A stretch of 64,000 nt of DNA, from positions 148,070,861-148,134,860 of the forward strand of contig NC_133122.1 of the NCBI RefSeq assembly GCF_033568475.1, written 5' to 3'. Source of the DNA: Henckelia pumila. Lineage: Eukaryota > Streptophyta > Magnoliopsida > Lamiales > Gesneriaceae. The first letter of the stretch is position 1; every line of letters begins with the position of its first letter. Under the pieces are notes generated by a model. It had not been told where the DNA came from and ran no database searches. It worked only from the letters and a program-made list of their open reading frames with translations. The position numbers and the translations under genes are program-made. Below are positions 44,718-54,933 of this stretch, one piece after another.

Positions 44718-45329
44718 ACACTTGTATCATGCCTCGTTTTGTATCAAAGATAGGTTAAATATATGATAAGTAATAATTCAGCCATATTGGGCGAGATTCA
44801 TTTCAGTCCCACAGATTATTTATTTTATACGTCTGATAACACCTGCAAGTTCCAACTAGTATTGTTGGCTAAATAAAAACATATTTATTTTTTGGGCATT
44901 TACTTTTTTATGTATGAAGCATTTCATGGATCTCGAGACGATTTTCGTGTTTATGTCCTTGTATGCGGAGGCTGATTGCCTCAACTATTTCCACTATGCT
45001 CATTACTTATGAAGGAGCGGAGGATCAAATGAAAATGATCTATACTTCAAATTTATTTTTTGACACGATCAAACTGAGCTGGGTTACAACTTCTCCCCTT
45101 TTTCCCTGAACCCATGTCCGATAGCTGAAGTCAACGGTTCTCCGTGAATCGTCTTGTTTCTATCATTCAAAGCTTCCATAGAAAACCCTAAGATTCACAA
45201 TTAATGCACGATGCAACATAAAACATGATATTTTACAAGAATGAACTGGACAATGAATTCCCAAAACAAGACAGCACTCCGCAATAAATGGCGTTTACAA
45301 TCAGAAACAAATGTTCTTCACTTGAAAGT
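44718..45329. other. Convergent 3' flanks of the gar2-like and receptor-like genes
   Basis: Two genes meet tail to tail here, with 612 bp between stop codons. It must hold both 3' UTRs. No other element was seen. Confidence 0.6.
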
Positions 45330-48093
45330 TCAGAGAGGAACTGAACTCTCAGACTCAATACAGCCAGAAATATCGATATCTTGGACACTTAAAGTCGTTC
45401 TTGAGTCAAGACATTGAAGTGTTTTAACAATTTCCCACATTGATGGCCTCTTTTCAGGCACAACAGATGTGCAACGTAAGGCGATTTCTAGAGCTCCCAT
45501 CATCTGTTGTTGGGAAGAGTTGTTTGCTATCTTCGAGTCGAGGACCTTTGATGCTCCATTTGTAATGTTAATCTTTCTCCTCACCCATTTCACAACATCA
45601 AGAAAAGGTTCCATTGATTCTTTTACTTCAGCTTGCCTCCCAGTCAAGAGCTCTAATAAAATGACTCCAAAGCTGTATGTATCCCCCTCTTCTGTGGCTT
45701 TCTTGGTGTATCCATATTCTAAAAATGAACGAGTCAAGTCAAAGATTCCAGTAATAAGACTAGAGGCTTACATGTTATTATGATGTTGAATTCACTCTTG
45801 TACCTGGTGCTAAATAGCAAGAATTTGCAGATTCTGCCGATAATGTTGAGTGAAATACATTTTCTCCAACAATTCGATCCAAAGACAAGCCGGTGAGTTT
45901 GGGTTCAAAATCATCGTCCAAAAGGATATTCTTCGACTTCAAGTTCTTGTGAAGTAAATGTGGGACATAATCTTGGTGTAGATAGGCTAATCCTTGTGCG
46001 ATTCCAATAGCGATTTTCAGTCGAATGCTCCATGGAATATTGAAGTCTGGTTTGCCAATGAGGTCTCCAAGGCTTCCTTTTGGTAGATATTCATATATCA
46101 AGAGAATGGAGTCATCAGACTGGCAAAATCCCAAGATTTTTACTATGTTTTTGTGTCTTACCTTTGCCAAAGTCTTCATCTCGGATTTTAGGGATTTCCA
46201 AGAGGGGATCGAAAATTTCAGTATCTTTTTAACAGCAACAAGTTCACCACTAGGTAAAGTGACAGCATAAACTCTTCCAAAAATCCCACCTGTTTTTCCA
46301 CTAGCTGCCTTTTCATCCATCAACATGATCAAATCGAGCTCGGTAACTCGTAGAGGATAAAAGAACACGGATCTCCAAGAACATGATTCGAAATTTGGCA
46401 TATAAGAGCGATGCACGAGGTAAAATCCCAAACCAAAGATCACTAGCGCAAAAGCTAGACCAATAGAAATTATGGTAACGGTCAATTTAGTAAGGCCAAA
46501 TCCTTTGCTCATTCCTTTGTCATCAGAACAAGAACTAGGCAAGCCTGGACCACATAATCCAGGATTTCCTTGCAAGAATGAAGCAGGAAGGCCGGAAATC
46601 AGCGACGATGGAACTCTACCAGAGAGCTGATTGAATGAAACATTAAAAAGGGCTAGCTTTAAATTTTCTAGATCCTGTGGAATCGAACCAGTGAGATTAT
46701 TACTGGAAAGATCAAGGTATGTTAGCACGGGCAATTCAGACAAAGATTCTGGAATTTCGCCTATAAAACCGTTATCTGCAAGAGCCAACGACACAAGTTT
46801 TTTACAATTCCTCACCTCAGGAATCCTACCTGAAAGGTAATTGTGAGAGAGATTAATGATACTCATGACTGGCGAATCGCAGAAACTCGGAGGAAGCTCA
46901 CCGTATAAGCCATTCAATGAAGCTGAGAATCTATACAAGCTTCTAACTTTTCCAAGTCCCGGAGGAAATTTACTAATGAAACTATTGTTATCAATCTGAA
47001 CCTGTTCTAATTGTGCAGATGCTGATATTGAATCAGGTATTTCTCCAGTAAATCTGTTATTTTCTGCTCTGATGAGCTTAATCTTAGGCAAGGACCATAG
47101 CCAAGATGGAAAATCACCACTAAACCCATTGTTCTGAACCTGAAACCTCTCAAGATTCACACACTCATTGATATATTCATTGTGCACTGACCCATTGAAG
47201 AAATTTGAATGTAAACTCAGGCTTACTAGCCCTTTAGCCTCACAAATCCCAATGGGAAATGACCCAACCAGCTTGTTTTGTGAAACATCAAAAGAAACCA
47301 AATTTGGAAGGAAAAAAGACCCAACTTGGGGGATTTTTCCAGTGAGATTATTCTGAGAAATGTCTAAAATTTTCAAACTCTTCAGACCCTTGAAGAAATC
47401 CGGTATTTCTCCGTGGAAACCAGAGTTTTGCAGCAAAAGTTTTTCGAGTTTACCGAGTTTACCGATATCCACAGGCATCTCAGCAATCAAAAATGGATTT
47501 TGAGACAGATCAAGAACCTCAAGCTCAGTAAAGTTTCCAAGAACCATAGGGTCAATACCTGAAAGAAAGTTGCTGCCCAGGTTGAAAACTTTAAGCTGTT
47601 GCAATGAGCCAATGCTTTCTGGGATTTTTCCCTCAATATGATTACTGCTAAAATCAAACACTTTTAACGACTTGAACTGAGAGATTTGTTCTTTGATGGT
47701 ACCCCAGATGAGATTGGTACTGAGATTCATAGTCTCCAGAGAGACACATTCAGAGAGATGAAGGGGAATCGGCAGGTTAAAGAAATTATCAGCAAGATTA
47801 AGATGAGCAAGATTCTCAAGTTCACAAACAGAAACCGAGATTTCCCCAGAAAGATTCAAGCTTTGGAGGGTAAGAGAAGTGATCGAAAAAGGAGGCGCAT
47901 TTGTGCAAGAAACTCCAGTCCAGTTACAATGGTGAATGGATGTGGTGTTTGACCAATCATAGAGAGCATCCAAAGGATCGTTAATGGAGTTCTTGAACTG
48001 AATCAACACTTGTGCTTCAGAAACTGCTGAGCCCACAAGAAAATATGAGAAAATACAAGAAAAATATAGAATGATTTTGCAGTTTGACGCCAT
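45330..48093 (-). CDS. LRR receptor-like pseudokinase, At5g06940-like
   Basis: Two exons, 48093-45804 and 45718-45330, join in phase (CCA G|AA TAT) across an 85-bp intron and give 892 residues. A signal peptide (ILYFSCIFSYFLVGSAVSEA) precedes the LRR N-cap (CNWTGVSC). About 19-20 LRRs with the LDLSxNxLTGxIP pattern follow, then a membrane span near residue 555 (VTIISIGLAFALVIFGLGFY). In the kinase domain the ATP lysine is present (VAVKK), but HRD is HKN (about residue 715) and DFG is GLS (about 735). The catalytic base and the metal-binding aspartate are both missing, so phosphotransfer is unlikely. It resembles Arabidopsis At5g06940, annotated as probably inactive, and probably acts as a co-receptor or scaffold at the plasma membrane. 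The intron lies in the kinase APE region. No ligand can be inferred. Confidence 0.95.
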
Positions 48094-48246
48094 TGAAGCT
48101 CTGATGCCGATCAGTTACCGGAATAACAACAAAAAATTATGCATGAATAGAAAACTATGGAGCATTGAAGTGGAGTGGAGTGTGTTGTGTTTTCTGGCTT
48201 GAAGATTAAATAATGGAAATATATCGACAAAGTACATTGTTAAACC

Positions 48247-48296
48247 TTGACCTTTGAGGGAATCGCGTCAAAATTGACAAGGAAAACAAAAGTCAA
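48247..48296. promoter_or_regulatory. W-box cluster upstream of the receptor-like pseudokinase
   Basis: Four TTGAC cores lie within 50 bp: TTGACC (48247), GTCAA (48267, minus), TTGACA (48274) and AGTCAA (48291, minus TTGACT). They are 155-205 bp upstream of the start codon. WRKY factors bind TTGAC(C/T); two of the four fit fully. Regulation is inferred. Confidence 0.45.
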
Positions 48297-49930
48297 TCAT
48301 GACATGCACATTCATTCACAAATTTCATCCAAGACTCAATGAATTTTAAGTAGATTAATTATATCTTTTGTAATGTATAATGCTTGCATAGATACACGTG
48401 ATAAGAGCATATTTTATTTAAGATGTTCTCATATCTTTTTTAACATCAATTAGTTGTATCGATCCGATTGAAATGTTGAGGAGAAAATAACATTTTATAA
48501 TAAGAAATAAACTTTATCTTAGGTCGATTTTATGAGAATTTTTTGTTTTTGAAGTAATAAATGACATTTCGTAGAATTACTTGTTCAATTTTTTTTATAA
48601 AAAAAACATAAAACTGAATAATTACCTATAATTAGTGATAAAATTCACGTTAATATGAGTATATTATAACTCACAAACTTTGGCTGCTGCTCTGGCATAT
48701 GTTTCTTTTGACAATCATAATTATAATAATTATTATAGGCGTGACATTGATTTCACAATAACAGTCATATTTAATCTTAAAAGAAGAGAATCCCATGGAA
48801 ATTTTAAATGATTCCAAGATTTGACCTTCCAACAACCATGATAAAATTAAATCCTAAAGAACATGTCATAGATGAAAATATTAAGATCGGCCACTTACCG
48901 AAATTTACAAAAATTATTATTAATTAGACAAATAATTTAAGTTATAATCTTGATATCTTAATCAATTGGAAAATATGTAAATTCTCCAATCAAGTTACAA
49001 ACAATTATTGCATCATCTACTTTGTATATTTTACTTTTCCATGAAATATGTACAAGATTTATGTATCATAATATTGATATGGGGACACACTCTTCGGTAG
49101 AAAATTAGTCCAAAATACCAAAAAAATAAAATATAATTGTGTGGCCCGTGACTCAGTTAACGACAAGAAATTGGAATACAAACAAAAATCCACTCTCCAT
49201 TTCACATGCTTATGATTTCCCACCAATTTTCATTTCTGTGATTGAACCAAATACACTGTTTCAAACTAAATTAAATTCTCCTAAATTTTATGAACAGAAT
49301 CATTTTTAAGTGGAGACAAAATCACAAACCATTCTTATTAGAAGTCCGGCCACCATGTTATTGTTGAAATGAACAAATTAATAATTAATATTCTCGATTT
49401 ATTTCTTTCTGACCACCGATGAATAACCTGTTTCCCCAAAAATACCTCGAATTGTGAACACAGCAGCAATGTGTGTGTGACTGATTGTGGATTGATATGA
49501 ATCTGGAAAAACAAAAAAAAAATTGTGATTTTTTCCATAAAACATACATAATGTATAGAAGGGTTTTTGGAGGCAATTAGATGTCATAACTCATAAACAC
49601 AATAAATACAAGTTGACTTTCAAAGTGAAATTGTATTTTAACGAGGACAACTGGACGAGTGCAGCTTTTGGGTGAGAATCTAAACAAAAAAGTGTTGATA
49701 CTTTACTTTGTTCAGGATTACACAGTTTCCAATACATGGCCAGTAACAATTGAAATCTTAAAAAAAACAATTTATTGTAAGGGGGAAAATACATTATTAA
49801 TTACAATCAAGGGTCCAAATAAAAGTCAAAATAACTACTTGTTACGTAAAAATGGCTTAACTAAAAGATGGTTTAATTAAAAGATATATTAGCTAGTAAA
49901 AAAAATTTAAAAATAGAAAAACAGACATGG
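48297..49930. other. Intergenic AT-rich sequence
   Basis: This is the rest of the upstream flank of the pseudokinase gene. 48460-48545 weakly resembles the GTGAGACGG repeat. No gene supported. Confidence 0.5.
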
Positions 49931-49937
49931 GATTATC

Positions 49938-51779
49938 AATGTAAACAAATCGAACGGTTTGCGAGCTATTCGGAGTTCGGCTCGATAAAAAGCTCGTTCG
50001 AGCTCGTTTGTTAAGTTTATCGAGTCGAGCCCGAGCTTGATTTCGAGCTCGACAATTTTCACGAGCCGAGCTTGAGCTTAAGATGTTTAGCTTGTGAAGT
50101 CACGAACATGTTTGTTAATAGGCTCGGGAAATCGAGCTCGGATTCGGCTCGTTTAGGAGGCTCACGAGCTTGGACTCGGGCTTGGGTTGTTTATGAGGCT
50201 CACAAATATATTCATTTAATTTATATGACTTTCAAGTCCGATTTTGGTTTCTTTATCTAAGTTGATTTTGATTTTTATATATATTCTGAATATGCTATAT
50301 GGCTTGTGAGCAAGCTCAAGCTTAGCTCATATGTTGAGTGGACAAATACAATATATTAATACTAATGCAAATAACATGATTAGAACACAATAATTTGTCG
50401 AAAGAAAGATGAATTTACAACACATAAGACATAGCCACAGTTTGTATTTTTTATTTTAACTTGAAAATCATTGTTTAAGTGCTCTTAAAAACACAATAAA
50501 TAAAATATTTATATATGCAATATTACTAACGAATGACAACTCAATCAATAAATTTCTAACGAATAGAAATAAAAATTTTATTTAAAATTTCTTGCAAAAA
50601 TTAGAACTATATATAATAAATGAATTATATTCAAAAATTTTAGTTAAAAGAAGTTATAAATTGTCTATATTAAATTTTTTGAGTTAAAACTTGTTAACTC
50701 GATATATGTATATGCACAACATTTTAATTAAGTTGTAGAATATCATTAAATAAAATATTTCATACATTGACGGATCGTGTGACAGATAATCCTTATATCT
50801 CGTTAAAAATAGTGAAGTGATTTTTAAAAATATTTTAAAATAAATGTAAATTTTTTTGAAATTTAAAAGAAATATATATGTTATAATAATTACTTGTGAA
50901 CGAAGCATAAACAATGATGATTTTTTTTCAAGGATAAGTACTCGAAACTTGGGTTTAACATTTTTAGTTGGGAGCTTCAGATTATATTTGAAAGGTAAAA
51001 AGAGAACCGAAACTTGCATTTTTCTAGTATTAATTATCTGATTGTGTGATGAATTTTTTGGAACGATAAATACAATTATGTACTATACAGCAGAAAATAG
51101 TGCACATTGAACTTGTACAATGTCGAAGCATCCAAAGGTTTGTGGTTGAAATTTTTATCTAGAATTTGATATGTAATAGTTCGGAGATTTTGGGATATAT
51201 CATGACTTAAGCAGTTAGTAATGATGTTGTAAATTCATAAAGATCGAAAACTTTGATGAATGAAATTGATGGATTTTTTTCGAAATTAGGCTGGGTTGGA
51301 GGTTAAAGTTTTAGATTATAGTAAGGTTGTATATCAAGTTATAGTCAATTTTATCAAGAAATTATAATGGAGAAAATCAAACTCGAGCTCCGTTGTATGC
51401 CCAATGAGCTAGAAAACGAGCCTACTTAACGAGCCTGGAAATGAATTTGCTTAACTAGCCCGAAAAAGAGCTCTCTTAACGAGCTTGAAAATGAGTCTGC
51501 TTAACGAGCTCACTTAACAAGCTCGAAAACGAGCTCGCTAACGAGCTCGCTCAATGAACCTAAAAACGAACCGAACTCAGGCTAGACTCGTTTAATATGA
51601 TAAACAAGCTAAATCCGAGCAGAATTCGAGCATTTATATACACTAAACGAGCCGAGCCCGAATCTTATCATAAAAGCTCGGACCGAGCTCAAGCCGAACC
51701 CGAGCCCAAGCCCTTATATATATCAAACGAATTGAGCCCGAACCTAATACTGTTCGGCTCGACTCATTTACATCCTTAA
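49938..51779. mobile_element. Non-autonomous hAT-like element with GAGCTCG subterminal motifs
   Basis: The ends are imperfect inverted repeats: AATGTAAACAAATCGAACGG on the left and, read inward on the other strand, AAGGATGTAAATGAGTCGAG on the right. GATTATC occurs directly outside both ends (49931-49937 and 51780-51786), a 7-bp match close to the 8-bp hAT duplication. Both subterminal regions (49970-50215 and 51380-51770) are packed with GAGCTCG, CGAGCC and GCTCG motifs, as in hAT transposase-binding regions. No transposase frame is present. The left tip seems to have lost a few bases. Confidence 0.68.
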
Positions 51780-51871
51780 GATTATCTGCGCCTCCGAACA
51801 GAAGAGCTTTCAAAGTGGGACATTTTTTCCAGATATTTTTTAGCCTAAAAGGCCCGTTCTTTTAGTTTAAC

Positions 51872-51907
51872 CGGTGGTAGATTTTAACCGGTAATATCTA
51901 CCACCGT
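51872..51907. repeat. Hairpin-forming inverted repeat
   Basis: CGGTGGTAGAT and ATCTACCACCG face each other across a short loop that contains a second ACCGGT. It sits at the left edge of the 60-bp minisatellite. Confidence 0.7.
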
Positions 51908-52025
51908 TCATTCGACATGAGGCCCCTATTAATGGTTTAAGTCTATGCGAGAACATGGGGAGTCCGTTCATTCGACATGAGGCCCCCATTAATGGGTTAA
52001 GTCTATGCGAGCACATGGGCATATG
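51906..52025. repeat. 60-bp minisatellite, left part
   Basis: Two units with an exact 60-bp period contain GTTCATTCGACATGAGGCCC and AAGTCTATGCGAG. The array continues at 53629 after the inserted LTR. Confidence 0.9.
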
Positions 52026-53628
52026 TGTCACGCCCCAAAAACAGGCCTAGTTGACATCGGCGTTGTTAACAATTTAACATTGAAACAACAAGCCTCGTAG
52101 TACAAATCTTTTCAAAACCAGTCTATTTCATAAAACAGAATTGTCTTTACAATACGAAACATGAGTGCGGAAGCGATAATATAAAGGAAACTAGCTTAAA
52201 GACAATTCTAGAGGTCTTCTTTTCTTTAAACTTCATCACTAGCCCCAAAACATGTCTTGTTCAGCCTCATCTAGTTGATCTTCATTCTTATCTGGGAGGG
52301 AAGTAAGGGGTGAGCGTTTTGGGAAACACTCAGCAAGTGGGGGATGTTCATAAATGAGAATATCGAAACATTGATATAACATGAGTTCGAAAGTGACATG
52401 TTACAAAATATGTCACAATAGGAATTGAAACATTAGACCAACAGAATTCGAAACAGTTCGAGGAATCATATCAAGAAAATCATAAGGTCAACATATGGAA
52501 AGCACTGAAACTTCATTTCATTATTCATGGTTTGCTTTTATGTCCCCTATATGTTACTCCTCTAAGGGGCGAGGCCATTGTTTCGGTTTTATACCCACCG
52601 AAGGGGGCCATATAACGATTTTATACCCACCGTGTAGGGGCCATATAACGGTTTTATACCCACCGTGTAAGGGCCATATAACATATCATATTTTCTTTCC
52701 ACTTCAAAGTCAAATCATAACAGTGTCGTTTCAAAAAATCTCAAAGTATAACGAATCATTCAAAAGAAACATATATAGTTCAAAGGACACGGAACAAATG
52801 CAATACGATCAAATGAAACGAAACTCTTAAAAACATGAATCTGATACTTATCAAAGACACGAAATAATTGGTGTACGATCGGATTTTCAGAAACAAGATC
52901 ATCATCATTTGAAAAGCATAAATAGAAGCCCACTTATGAAGAATTATAAGTATACAAACATTATATCAAGAAATATACATACAAAGGTATACTTTCAGAA
53001 AATACGAGATAAAAGAAAACGATAACAAACGAAGCATAGAACGAAAAATTGCTTCAGAAACATAAGTCCACTTATCTGAATCCTATGAGAATGTGAGTGA
53101 ATGCTATGGGCAGAATTTCTACTTCAAGCCTGGTAGTGCTTCCGTGAAACTTTGGCTCGATTAGAAAAATACTTCAGACAACACTTTTTGTTCGACTACT
53201 TGCACAAAATAACTCTACTAAACAGCTACTAAAATGTACGAGAATCGCAACTCTTTCTCTTGCTCGAATCTTGAAGGTGAGGAGTGTTTTGGTGTGTCAT
53301 TTTCCCTCAACTTTGAGGTGCTTATATAGTGGTCTTTGGGCATTTGAAGGGACACACATTTATTGCCAATTAAGTGGTCATAAACGTCCTTAATCATGGT
53401 TATAATGACTCTTTATGATGGGGGTTACATGGCTGAATAATTGGTGTCATTAACCTTGGCTTTATGGTCCATTAATAGCCTCATAATGACTAATCATAAT
53501 GGTGAATGTGGGGGTTACGAATGGTCTTCATTCCTATAAGCCTTCAAAGTCGAATTGATTTGGCTTTAGTAGTGCAATTATTCAGATGAAGTGGTCATGC
53601 ATGCATGTGAAATTTCTAGGTCTTCACA
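52026..53628 (-). mobile_element. Solo LTR, 1603 bp, with perfect 5-bp target duplication
   Basis: It starts TGTCACGCCCC and ends GTCTTCACA (TGT...ACA). ATATG lies immediately outside both ends (52021-52025 and 53629-53633), a perfect 5-bp duplication. In the minus orientation the LTR ends GGGGCGTGACA, common in plant LTRs, and has a TATA box (ACTATATAAGCAC, about 53320), which sets the strand. 52587-52680 holds three roughly 33-bp tandem units (TTTTATACCCACCG...GGCCATATAACG). No internal domain is present. The superfamily cannot be told from the LTR alone. Confidence 0.85.
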
Positions 53629-53827
53629 ATATGGGTAGTTCATTCATTCGACATGAGACCCCCATTAATGGGTTAAGTCTATGCGAGCAAATGGGCAGGG
53701 ACAATGGGCAGTCCATTCATTCGACATGAGGCCCCCATTAATGGGTTAAATCTATGCGAGCACATGGGCGTTCATTCAACATGAGGCCCCCATTAATGGG
53801 TTAAGTCTATGTGAGCACATGGGCATC
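53629..53827. repeat. 60-bp minisatellite, right part
   Basis: Three more units (CATTCGACATGAGGCCCCCA, AATGGGTTAAGTCTATGCGA) follow the LTR; the last two are spaced closer than the rest. A diverged inverted unit lies at about 53905-53950 (AGCATAGACTAAACCACATT), and a 21-bp near-perfect palindrome CATTCGGGCA-C-TGCCCGAATG at 53882-53902. Confidence 0.85.
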
Positions 53828-53989
53828 TAAGGGCCCAATTTTTTATTTTTTTTTTTGCAAAAAATATGGGCAGTTGGATTTTCATTCGGGCACTGCCCGA
53901 ATGGGATAGCATAGACTAAACCACATTAATGAAGTAGACCCACAATGATGATAATCCGCGTGTGCATCATCCGGTGGAGCATAAGTTTC

Positions 53990-54411
53990 ACCTGAAATAC
54001 TATGTAATTCATTAAATACGTACATAATTAGTATAAAGCAGTAAAAGCACACCACAAACATTCTATCATTGAACCGAAGGATATACAACATCAATGTGCA
54101 AAGAAGAATGTAGAATAACAAGGAGCGCAATTTCGCATATTCCACAACGTCATTCAAACCAACAAATATCTTACACAATGCACGAAATCAAAGAAACTTG
54201 TACCCAACTGACACTGATTTCCAGAGTTACCATACTGCAATAAATCACAATGAAACAGCCCCAACCACACACCAGCCACCCCTCCTCCCAAATTTCTTGC
54301 CTCTACCCATGCTGTTTACGAGTACTAGCGACCTATTATGACCATGACTAACTTAAATGAACACGCATAGATTTATGAAGGGAAAGCGGCATGCTTTGCT
54401 TCATGAACTTC
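53990..54411 (-). other. 3' flank and probable 3' UTR of the A20/AN1 gene
   Basis: A 98-codon minus-strand frame (53882-54178) has no family motif and overlaps the inverted minisatellite unit, so it is not called a gene. Confidence 0.5.
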
Positions 54412-54921
54412 TTAAACCTTATCGAGCTTTTCAGCTTTCACGACAGGGTTTGCCTTTGCTATAGCATCCTGAGCAGCAATCCGGTAATCGAATTGGCAGT
54501 CGTGCTTGTCAGAGTACCGATGAACCGAACAAAACATATGCCCGCACCTGCAACTGAATCCTGTTAAACCCACTCTCTTGCGGCAGGTGGTGCACCGGTT
54601 TGGTCCTTCTTTCACCTTCAGGTCTGAGCCATGACCCGTCGCCAGTTCAGAAGATGGTTGTGGAGAAACGACCTTAAACTCAGCTTCAACATTCGCTGCT
54701 TCAGCTAAAAAAGACTCGTTTTTTATGGTGCTTGAGCTAGAGTTAACTATGTCCTCAATAGATGAGGCAGCAAGCGTTGCCTGTTGTTGTTGTAATACAG
54801 TATCCTTGTGACATTTGGAGCACATATTCATGGTTGCTACGCTTCCAAAGAAACCACAGTTGTTGATGCAAAGAATGGGGCCTTCTGGCACTTGGCAACC
54901 CGTTTCCTTGGAAGACTCCAT
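54412..54921 (-). CDS. A20/AN1 zinc-finger stress-associated protein (SAP)
   Basis: It encodes 169 residues in a single coding exon, the standard plant SAP size. The A20 finger is [20 protein letters not shown] (C-x3-C-x11-C-x2-C, about residues 18-37). The AN1 finger begins [10 protein letters not shown] and closes [12 protein letters not shown] with all Cys/His ligands present. Plant SAPs bind ubiquitin through A20, act in abiotic stress responses, and are cytosolic or nuclear. A frame opening 18 bp upstream (MIGLGL) is likely leader, because a good acceptor (GAATGATAG|GACTTGG) lies between the two ATGs; MESSKETG is the family-like start. The gene is downstream of a 2.2-kb leader intron. 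Confidence 0.95.
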   Translation of the reverse strand: MESSKETGCQVPEGPILCINNCGFFGSVATMNMCSKCHKDTVLQQQQATLAASSIEDIVNSSSSTIKNESFLAEAANVEAEFKVVSPQPSSELATGHGSDLKVKEGPNRCTTCRKRVGLTGFSCRCGHMFCSVHRYSDKHDCQFDYRIAAQDAIAKANPVVKAEKLDKV

Positions 54922-54933
54922 TAATCCAAGTCC

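Noticed and set aside
49959-50200. GAGCTCG array as a possible transcription-factor binding array
   Set aside because: The motifs occur at both ends of a transposon-like unit, so subterminal transposase sites explain them better.
52495-52830. 111-codon frame with repeated GHITVLYPPC units
   Set aside because: It lies wholly inside the solo LTR and follows its tandem repeats.
51906-53827. 60-bp repeats as a CRISPR-like or centromeric array
   Set aside because: There are only five units, without spacers and split by an LTR; a small minisatellite explains it.
53882-54178. 98-codon frame downstream of the SAP gene as an extra exon
   Set aside because: The SAP protein is complete with its stop at 54412; the frame overlaps the inverted minisatellite unit and has no motif.
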